Assembly: GCA_012064415.1 (NCBI GenBank) | Contig: SSNU01002969.1 | Location: 1 to 14,133, forward strand | Origin: Gyrodactylus bullatarudis | Lineage: Eukaryota; Platyhelminthes; Monogenea; Gyrodactylidea; Gyrodactylidae | Direction of reading: 5' to 3' | DNA length: 14,133 bases | In this document: one piece after another, positions 7,836-14,133 of the stretch | How the letters are laid out: every line of letters begins with the position of its first letter | How positions within the stretch are numbered: position 1 is the first letter of the stretch | Made by a program: the position numbers and the translations under genes | The notes under the pieces: model-generated | The model's database searches: none | What the model was told of the DNA's origin: nothing | What the model saw: only the letters and a program-made list of their open reading frames with translations

Positions 7836-8318
7836 ATTAAATATTTGCCTCCAAATTGCACTTCCGTATGTCAACCTTCAGATGCTGGTGTGATAAGGTC
7901 ATTCTAAGTACAGGAGCATTTTGAACTCTTGCATGATCGAAAAAAAGATAAAAGTCAAGAACGTTAAACAACAAATTAACTTGAGAGACTGTCTCTATAT
8001 TGCTAAACAAGCATGAGATGAGGTAGAAACAAAGACTATCATCAATTGTTTCAACAATGTAAAGTTTACAGTGAAGTTTAACGAAAAAATGATGAACGAG
8101 AAGAAGATTTTTAATGATTCTGAGATTTTATTGAATTTTTTCAATTTAACCGGTAGAAAAGGAATGTTGGAAGCGATCAAAAGAATTTCATTTTATTGTG
8201 ACTATGAAAAAACAGTTAAAGATGTTTATGAGTTCAAATAAATTTTTTAAAGAAAGTCATTTTATTGAAATAAAAAAATAATCTAAAATCAAGTGAAATC
8301 AAAGCATACATATGCACT

Positions 8319-8619
8319 CATCGAGAGGAGATTTAAAAAAGGAAATGCGTAATCAGGAATTGGTCACTAATTAGTAATTAATAATTATTAATTACAATTA
8401 CTAAGAACTTGTAATCACATATTTGCACGTTGAATATGGGATGTAATGTATAGTATACATTGTGTATACAGGATATGACATTCACACTTGTATAAACACA
8501 AAAAAGGGGGTTCTCTCTATCTTGCATTGATTCATGAGATTTTTTAGGAATTTTAATTCATCCTTACAATTTACCATGACTTTTGATGTCATGTTGCAGC
8601 TTCGATATCTTTGGCTCCA
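8319..8619 (-). repeat. right terminal inverted repeat with 51-bp insertion
   Basis: This is the reverse complement of the left repeat. Between GGAATT (ending 8361) and AATCACAT (from 8413) it carries 51 extra AT-rich bases that include a 22-bp perfect palindrome at 8374-8395. Otherwise the outer part differs from the left repeat at about three positions. Confidence 0.8.
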
Positions 8620-8926
8620 GGACAGAAGGGAGAGGAGGTTTCTCAGTGTGACATTGATTGACAGATTATAATACAAATACATGTAATGATTATGAGTCAT
8701 GACGTAATATAGTGGGAAAATCTTAACACATTAGGAATTAATAAAATTTCCTTGATTTATTAAAGGAAGGCCAACATATTGCTGGAAGTGTTTTTACCGT
8801 GTAGAAAACCATGTTGGGATTTATCCGGAAATGGTTTAGGGAGGCTGTTTGAAATTTCGTAAAACAAATAGGTATCATTGAGAGAGAGAAATGTTTGGAT
8901 CTCTGATTTTAGTTGATCTACGGTTA

Positions 8927-9150
8927 TTTCCATAAGAAAGAAGGTGATGCCAATTAGTAATAAGAATACAGAACTTTTATTTCGTGGCATACTCATCAGC
9001 TTTTACATGCCAGATTTATATAAAGAAAATGTGTACAAAATATTGGTTTTGAATCTGATTGGTCAGTTTTCAGTGCGTAAGTCCCTCTGTTTTACACTTA
9101 ATATGTTGAGCAGCTTTGGGATATACATGTAAGAGTCATATATATCCCTA
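8927..9150 (+). repeat. left arm of fold-back MITE
   Basis: Inverted partner of 9337-9560. Differences seen: AGAAC versus AGCGC, CTCATCAG versus CTCGTCAG, GTAAGAG versus GTAGGAG. Confidence 0.85.
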
Positions 9151-9336
9151 TCACATTTGTTGGTGTGAGTAACATAATTTGAAGTCTATGCTATCACAAA
9201 TAATAGGGGGGGTATGTACAAAGGTATTTGGTGTTAGTGATGAAAAAGATCTGAGAAAGTAAAGTGTGGTTCCATGAAACTAAAAAATAAAAAAATTTTT
9301 ACTTTTTATATATACTTACTTTAGTTTACTTTACTT

Positions 9337-9560
9337 TAGGGATATATATGACTCCTACATGTATATCCCAAAGCTGCTCAACATATTAAGTGTAAAACAG
9401 AGGGACTTACGCACTGAAAACTGACCAATCAGATTCAAAACCAATATTTTGTACACATTTTCTTTATATAAATCTGGCATGTAAAAGCTGACGAGTATGC
9501 CACGAAATAAAAGCGCTGTATTCTTATTACTAATTGGCATCACCTTCTTTCTTATGGAAA
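9337..9560 (-). repeat. right arm of fold-back MITE
   Basis: Inverted partner of 8927-9150, the same length with no gaps seen. Confidence 0.85.
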
Positions 9561-9750
9561 TATCAATTATTGAGAGGAAAATATTAAGCGAGGAAATAGG
9601 CCTTAAATCAGAATATGAAGAATAATTTTTGGATTTGGGTATCGGGGTTATTTTAATGATTAGCCATTCATCTGGAATGTAGTAACTATACCTTTTCCAT
9701 GTCTAAGTGATAAAAATGAACTCGTAATATATATTAACGAAATTCAAAGG

Positions 9751-10157
9751 CATACATTCTAATATCAAAGTTATACACTGACTCATCAAGTTATTTTTCC
9801 TTTTTTTAGCGAACATTCAAGGGAAAATAATGAAATCTTACTGATACTGTTGAACAAAAGACTGATAAAAGTGAATCTTATGGATATTTGTGAACTAAAT
9901 AATTTATAATTATGCATGCCGAATAATAATTGATAATTTCACTTTAAGCACAAGAGGTGGATTTTCAACTTGATTCAGAATTTAATCTAGTTCCTTGAGA
10001 GGATTCTAATGGTTTATAGAAAATTTAATTTCTGCTATATTAGATGATATCTCGCCAAAATAGGCTAAATAATTATAATCTTGAAGATCATTTGCTCAAA
10101 AGAACCTGAATACTTTAAGTATTCCGATCATTCCTTCGATCTGAAAGAAATCTTTGA
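9751..10157. other. AT-rich stretch without recognisable features
   Basis: I see no gene, repeat or RNA here. It lies between the upstream limit of LINE copy 3 homology and the IS630/Tc1-like fragment. Confidence 0.3.
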
Positions 10158-10625
10158 AGCAGAGAGATTCTTGAATTCCACCGGCTTATGACGGGGATAA
10201 GATGTCCGGTTACCTTAGGATTTCCTAGTTTTTTTCTCAAGATTTTACCTGAAATTCCTAAAGGAGGAAGAAGAAATATTTAAAAAAATCCTGAGATTGT
10301 ACAATTTTTGATAAACCATGTTGAATCTCATCCTCAAAGCACTCTTCAACAATGTTGTGACAAAATAGAAGCCGAATTTAGATTAGCAGTTTGCAAAAAT
10401 ACGATAAAAAATTGGCTCGACGCAGAACTAATCAGCTTGAAAAAAGTTCGACCTAACCTAAGAGGAATGAACACTGTAACCAATAAAAACTTAAGAGCTG
10501 AGTATATAAATTCACTTCTTCAACAACTTTCAGAGGGAAGAAATAGAAATCATCTCAAAAGTCTTTCTATAATTTGCAAGACATATCAGACTAGTCTGAG
10601 TTATATAAAATATGAAGAAATTTGA
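10158..10625 (+). pseudogene. IS630/Tc1-like transposase DNA-binding fragment
   Basis: One frame contains PVTLGFPSFFLKILPEIPKG, GRRRNI, a TAA at 10281-10283, then NPEIVQFLINHVESHPQSTL, a segment ending VCKNTIKNWLDAELISLKKV, and an R..Y helix. This is the two-part helix-turn-helix of IS630/Tc1-type transposases (...ipkGGrR...peI..fL...ve.nP..TL...........v...TI...L.....slKK). The DDE catalytic domain that should follow is absent: the frame stops at 10623-10625 and no DDE block is seen before the next gene. The stop plus truncation make this a dead fragment about 250 bp upstream of the carbonic-anhydrase-mucin gene. Confidence 0.6.
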
Positions 10626-10833
10626 CTATCAGAAAAATTCCTTCATCAAAATTTTCACGCCTGGGTAACTTTACTTATAAATTGACTTTAAATGATTATA
10701 ATGATAACTTCTTTCTAAAGTTTAAATTAAAGTGTGAAGTCTATCAAAAAGTGACGTATAGTTTAGTACTCTTTGAATGATGCCTTTATTCAGTATTTTT
10801 AAATAAGTCATGAAAAATATTTTTTTAAAAAAC

Positions 10834-10850
10834 TATAAAAGCTATAAAAG
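10834..10850 (+). promoter_or_regulatory. two TATA boxes upstream of the CA-mucin gene
   Basis: TATAAAAG occurs at 10834-10841 and again at 10843-10850. A start site about 25-30 bp downstream would fall just before ATG 10876, giving a very short leader and favouring 10876 over the upstream in-frame ATG at 10810. In this AT-rich DNA the motif could be chance, but two in a row at the right spacing is suggestive. Confidence 0.45.
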
Positions 10851-10875
10851 TCACTGCTGGAATATTAAGATAAAA

Positions 10876-13564
10876 ATGATACTCTTTATTCTACTCTTAA
10901 AAATCCAATATTGTAGCTCATTTCAAAACATGTTCTGGAACGCTTCAACATGGAATTGCAGTACAAGAACTCAACTTCCTATCAATATTAATCACAACTA
11001 TACATTTTATGATGAAACACTGCCGATTTATTCGATAACGGGAGATGATGGGAACGATTATGGCTTGTATCAACAATCAAACGGAGGTAAAATATAATAT
11101 GATTATTTTAAAAGTTATGTTGAAATTAGGCCTAAAAGCTGCAATTTTCGAGCCATTAAACGTTCCAATTACATACTTTGATTTTCGATATTCTCTGAAC
11201 CCAAACACTTTAGGCTCAGAGAATTCATTAAATGGAAAAAAGTATGTTGGGGAATTGTATAGTGCTCGGGGGCTGAACTGGTTTCTAGAAGTCGTTGATG
11301 ATTCAGAGCCAACATTTTTTGGAGAGAGTTTCAACAAGAAAATGGATGTGAGCTTAACTAATATAAACAACACAACAAGAATACAACTCCCAAGTACTAA
11401 TGGCATAACGACCAGATTGAAGAAATACTTCGACACAAGATATTTCTACACATTGGAGGCAGAATATTATCAGTGGGAATGTACTTCGAGTGATGTTGTG
11501 ATATTTACAGAGCCTGTGAAAATAACTTACAAAGAATTAGAATTCCTTAGATCTTTGAACACGACACCGGAAGATATGTTTGTACCAATGCAATATGCAT
11601 TTGGAGGATATGTGAAAAGGAATTTTGGAGAATTGACGCAAACAACTATAGAAGCGTCTGCAACCACGATTGTAGCACTGAAGTCTGCATCTGCGAATAC
11701 TGCAGCTCAAACAACTGCACCTGCAACAACTTTAGCTGAAACAACGACTGCTGCTCAAACAATTGCAGCAGGAACAACACGATCTGCCACTACAGCAGCA
11801 CCAATAAGAACTACCGCAGCAGAAACAACTGTACAAGCGAAAAACCAAACACAAACAACTTCACCTGCATCACTTGCAGCTGGAACAACGCGATCTGCCA
11901 CTACAGCAGCACCCGAAAGAACTACCACAGTACAAACAACTGCAGCTGTAACAACACGATCTACCACTACAGCAGCACCAATAAGAACTACCGCAGCACA
12001 AACAACTGCTGCTAGAACAAAGCGATCTGCCACTACAGCAGTACCAATAAGAACTACCGCAGCACAAACAACTGAACAAGCGACAAACCCAACACGAACA
12101 ACTGCACCTGCAATAACTGCAGCTGAAACAACACGTTCTGCCACTACAGTAGCACCCGAAAGAACTACCGCAGCACAAACAACTGCAGCTGGAACAACGA
12201 CTGCTGCTCAAACAATTGCAGCAGGGACAACACGATCTGCCACTACAGCAGCACTCATAAGAACTAACGCAGCACAAACAACTGCAGCTGGAACAACGCG
12301 ATCTGCCAATACAGCTGCACTAATAAGAACAACCTCAGCTGAAACAACTGAACAAGCGACAAACCCAACACATACAACTGCACCTGCATCACTTGCAGCT
12401 GGAACAACGCGATCTGCCACTACAGCAGTATCAATAAGAACTACCGCAGCACAAACAACTGCAGCTGGAAAAACACGATCTGACACTACAGCAGCACCAA
12501 TAAGAACTACCGCAGCACAAACAACTGCAGCTGGAACAACACGATCTGCAACTACAGCTGCACTAATAATAACAACCTCAGCTGAAACAACACGTTCTGC
12601 CACAACAGTAGCATCCGAAAGAACTACCGCAGCACAAACAATTGCAGCTGGAACAACGCGATCTGCCACTACAGCAGCACCCGAAAGAACTACTGCAGCA
12701 CAAACAACTGAACCTGAGACCAACGCAGCACAAACAATTGCACCTACAACAACTGCAGCTGGAACAACACGTTCTGCCACTACAGTAGCACCCGAAAGAA
12801 CTACCGCAGCACAAACAACTGCAGCTGGAACAACACGATCTGCAACTACAGCTGCACTAATAATAACAACCTCAGCTGAAACAACACGTTCTGCCACTAC
12901 AGTAGCACCCGAAAGAACTACCGCAGCACAAACAATTGCAGCTGGAACAACGCGATCTGCCACTACAGCAGCACCCGAAAGAACTACTGCAGCACAAACA
13001 ACTGAACCTGAGACCAACGCAGCACAAACAATTGCACCTACAACAACTGCAGCTGGAACAACACGTTCTGCCACTACAGCAGCACCCGAAAGAACTACCG
13101 CAGCACAAACAACTGCAGCTGGAACAACGACTGCTGCTCAAACAATTGCAGCAGGGACAACACGATCTGCCACTACAGCAGCACTCATAAGAACTACCCC
13201 AGCACAAACGACTGCAGCTGAAACAACGCGATCTGCCACTACAGCTGCACCAATAAGAACAACCTCAGCTGGAACAACGCTCGCTGCTCAAACAACTGCA
13301 GCTGGAACAACACGTTCTGCCACTACAGCAGCACCAATAAGAACTACCGCAGCACAAACAACTGCTGCTGGAAAAATAACCTCGATCGTAGCACAATCAA
13401 ATGCAACTATCATTACAACAGAAGCCTCGAGAACAACAGGTGCACACACCACCCTATTCCATGGGAGAACTTCATTTGCAGTTTTTCTTTCACCCTCATC
13501 ACAATTTAATTTTGTTCTTTTGTTTCATTTGTTCAAGCTGTTCTTAAAATTTAACTCCTTCTAA
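10876..13564 (+). CDS. secreted carbonic-anhydrase-related domain fused to mucin repeats
   Basis: About 886 residues, two exons (10876-11086, 11115-13564). Residues 1-15 (MILFILLLKIQYCSS) are a signal peptide, so I start at 10876; the frame extends to ATG 10810. Residues about 20-245 are an alpha-carbonic-anhydrase fold: QLPINI for QSPINI, NGVMLKL, YFDFRY for FHFHW, GSENSLNGKKYVGELY for GSEHT....Y..ELH, NWFLEVVDD, and WECTSSDVVIFTEPV. Zinc ligands His94, His96 and His119 are Asp93, Arg95 and Tyr119 and the TTPP loop is gone, so no catalysis is expected; Glu106 and Glu117 remain. Cys28 and Cys193 match the disulfide of extracellular family members; NAS, NCS, NYT and NNT are N-glycosylation sites. 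Residues about 246-822 are Thr/Ala repeats suited to O-glycosylation. The hydrophobic tail (last about 20 residues) may anchor it, by GPI or directly. Its role is unknown; ligand binding at an epithelial or parasite surface is a guess. Confidence 0.8.
11087..11114 (+). other. 28-nt intron in the CA-mucin gene
   Basis: GTAAAA at 11087 and TTAAAAG ending at 11114 join the signal-peptide frame to the mucin frame in phase 1. The result is SNG|VMLKLGLK, which fits the NNGH.V.L.L strand of carbonic anhydrases. AGs at 11129 and 11138 are also in phase (43 and 52 nt) but would delete that strand. A one-base indel in GGAGG at 11083-11087 is the main alternative. Confidence 0.6.
11690..13380 (+). repeat. 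mucin tandem repeats, about 66-bp unit
   Basis: Imperfect repeats encode variants of TTAAGTTRSATTAAPIRTTA (about 22 residues), with Q or N inserts such as EQATNPT. Codons are mostly ACA/ACT for Thr and GCA/GCT for Ala. Serine, threonine and proline dominate the polar positions, as in mucins. There is no stop in about 1.7 kb despite heavy internal rearrangement, which argues for purifying selection on the frame. Confidence 0.85.
12541..13128 (+). repeat. 294-bp tandem duplication within the mucin region
   Basis: 12541-12834 and 12835-13128 are nearly identical (for example CACAACAGTAGCATCC versus CACTACAGTAGCACCC). The unit is 98 codons, so the frame is kept. A second long match, 12191-12255 with 13121-13185, is offset by 930 bp, also a multiple of three. 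These are recent in-frame expansions, so length polymorphism is expected. Confidence 0.8.
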
Positions 13565-14133
13565 TAATTGATTGTTAATTTTTTTCGCTTGAATTCAAAA
13601 AATCCACTGATTTAAAGCTCGCGCTTATCGAATACTCTATTTATACATTACATCAATTTATATGTTACAGTTAAAGTAATCTATTATGGAACATTAAAGC
13701 CAGATAGTTAATTTTGATTAGCCGTGAGATTTTAGTTAAAGTAATGAATGAATTTAATTTTCACCCAAATATACGCTAGTTTTCTCTTACCTTCCTTATG
13801 ATCAGGGCATCCAAAAATATGCCAATTTTTTTGGAATATGTTCCCTAAAATATTCTACATAAATATGCTTTTTATATGCCAAAAAATCGGTGAAAATGCT
13901 AGAAATAATTTCTTATTTTAAAAATTCAATCAGTATTCTTAGCATAAATTTCTATATCTGGGCAAAATTTGTTAACAAGCTTATCACTTGTGTTGATTTT
14001 TAGATGATCTTTAAATATGCTTAGAAACTTAACAGAAGACATCATAAAACTTTCACTTAAAATATAAGATTTCAAACTTTAGTTTTTATTTTGAGACTAT
14101 TCACTAGAAAGTGACGAATGAAAAGCTCTTATT
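13565..14133. other. 3' flank of the CA-mucin gene, AT-rich
   Basis: No gene seen. ATTAAA at 13693-13698, about 130 nt after the stop, is a possible poly(A) signal. Between about 13814 and 14020 the motif AATATGC or TATGCC recurs (near 13815, 13861, 13874 and 14015), perhaps subterminal repeats of another element, but no terminal repeats or target duplication are visible. Confidence 0.3.

Larger units (their letters stand above)
6716..8241 (+). pseudogene. pogo/Tigger transposase, decayed, with tiny introns
   Basis: The N-terminal part (6716-7054, no ATG, opens at TTG) has a Psq-type helix-turn-helix, FLSESQKQEIRQLSL to VSKIRNILKN. It is followed by a CENP-B-like stretch, IIQCANDLNINDFKTSINYV. 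A second CENP-B-like stretch, LATMVSESLGMMDYKGSYNH to NDLKFRK, runs to 7304, reached through a frame change near 7120-7135. After a 27-nt intron comes SGECKSAP and the DDE domain: Asp at 7437 (YNLDEAALF), Asp at 7749 (LFMDNASSH) and Asp at 7881 (QPSDAG). With a 30-nt intron removed, 33 residues separate the last two, matching Tigger spacing. Defects: TAA at 7905-7907, a frameshift near 7950-7975, and TGA at 8014-8016 where the family has Trp. The frame ends at 8239-8241. Confidence 0.75.
6407..8619 (+). mobile_element. pogo/Tigger-type DNA transposon with long terminal inverted repeats
   Basis: The ends 6407-6655 and 8319-8619 are inverted copies of each other, and a transposase remnant lies between them on the plus strand. 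The outer 205 bp of the two repeats differ at only about three positions by eye. I do not see a clear TA duplication outside 6407 or 8619, so the outer boundaries may be off or the target duplications lost. Total length is about 2.2 kb, reasonable for pogo/Tigger elements, although terminal repeats this long are unusual for the family. Confidence 0.75.
8927..9560. mobile_element. fold-back MITE with 224-bp arms, TA target site
   Basis: Arms 8927-9150 and 9337-9560 are inverted copies with about four mismatches by eye, separated by a 186-bp loop that shows no gene. The element starts TTTCCATAAGAAAG, ends CTTTCTTATGGAAA, and is flanked on both sides by TA (8925-8926, 9561-9562), the usual duplication for Tc1/mariner-mobilised MITEs. 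It sits inside LINE copy 3. Each arm happens to be open for 62 codons, but the two translations are near identical only because the arms are, so I do not call genes. A transcript would fold into a very long hairpin. Confidence 0.8.
8757..9750 (-). pseudogene. LINE reverse transcriptase fragment, copy 3, split by a MITE
   Basis: The minus-strand part at about 9750-9563 reads TWKRYSYYIPDEWLIIKITP, then IPKSKNYSSYSDLRPISSLN, the start of a LINE reverse transcriptase (P..W....I.PIPK......RPIS.L). After the 634-bp fold-back element the same strand continues at 8924-8757 as TVDQLKSEIQTFLSLNDTYL and DKSQHGFLHGKNTSSNMLAF, the next block (DQL...L.....QHGF..G.ST...L). A TAG precedes TWKR and the two halves are one base out of frame, so the copy is dead. 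The QHGF block resembles LINE copy 1; whether all three belong to one family is not settled. Confidence 0.65.

Noticed and set aside
8014..8016. TGA read as Trp, implying a variant genetic code
   Set aside because: This copy also has a TAA stop and a frameshift, so ordinary decay explains it; a single codon is not evidence for a code change.
8944..9543. Two nearly identical 62-codon frames, plus at 8944-9132 and minus at 9355-9543, as a conserved gene pair
   Set aside because: The similarity is explained by the 224-bp inverted arms; both begin at GTG and show no domain.
11045..11097. ATG 11045 as the start of an 839-residue protein
   Set aside because: It would remove the signal peptide, the QLPINI block and the first Cys of the carbonic-anhydrase domain. 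A 28-nt intron links that domain's first part to the main frame.
11087..11138. 43-nt or 52-nt intron using AG 11129 or 11138
   Set aside because: Both keep the frame but delete the VMLKL strand that fits carbonic anhydrases, and 28 nt matches the other intron sizes. They are not fully excluded.
10876..11650. Active carbonic anhydrase
   Set aside because: All three zinc-binding His and the TTPP loop are absent, so catalysis is not expected.
12208..13074. 288-codon minus-strand open frame, Val/Ala-rich, and several Cys/Ser-rich minus-strand frames at 11755-13207
   Set aside because: They are reverse-strand shadows of the Thr/Ala repeat; the codon pattern of the repeat avoids stops in all frames. 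No start context or domain supports them.
12936..13190. Gln/Leu-rich plus-strand frame
   Set aside because: It is another reading frame of the same tandem repeat inside the CA-mucin exon.
11690..13380. CRISPR-like array
   Set aside because: The repeats are coding, in frame, variable in unit and without unique spacers, in a eukaryotic context.

Overview
The window is AT-rich eukaryotic DNA, almost certainly from an invertebrate animal. It holds one intact-looking protein-coding gene at the right end and a dense layer of decayed transposable elements everywhere else: mariner, Penelope-like, non-LTR LINE, pogo/Tigger, a fold-back MITE and an IS630/Tc1-like fragment. No bacterial features are present. 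Three places where family homology fixes the splice junctions imply GT-AG introns of only 27, 28 and 30 nt. Introns this short are exceptional in animals; dicyemid mesozoans are a known group with introns of this size, so a dicyemid-like parasite is one candidate host. This is inference, not proof.

Layout. 1-288: inner part of a mariner element on the minus strand (transposase N-terminus, terminal repeat, TA site). 472-1430: two Penelope-like element (PLE) fragments placed head to head; the plus-strand one is followed by a hammerhead-ribozyme-like motif, as expected for PLEs. 1923-3330 and 4902-6012: two 5'-truncated, diverged minus-strand copies of one LINE family, both broken. 3964-4095 and 6013-6135: a diverged direct repeat, the second copy abutting the LINE. 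6407-8619: a pogo/Tigger-type DNA transposon with about 250-bp terminal inverted repeats that are nearly identical over their outer 205 bp, around a decayed transposase that still shows its DDD catalytic residues and two tiny introns. 8757-9750: a third LINE reverse-transcriptase fragment, split by a 634-bp fold-back MITE with 224-bp arms flanked by TA. 10158-10625: a transposase DNA-binding-domain fragment with an internal stop.

10876-13564: a secreted or surface protein of about 886 residues, made of a signal peptide, an alpha-carbonic-anhydrase-like domain that has lost all three zinc-binding histidines, about 570 residues of Thr/Ala-rich mucin-type tandem repeats and a hydrophobic C-terminal tail. 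A 28-nt intron splits the carbonic-anhydrase domain. I did not recognise this architecture as a described protein, and it is the most interesting item here.

The transposons do not form a pathway with the gene. They record nested insertion and decay: MITE into LINE, LINE against repeat, and PLE fragments inverted against each other.
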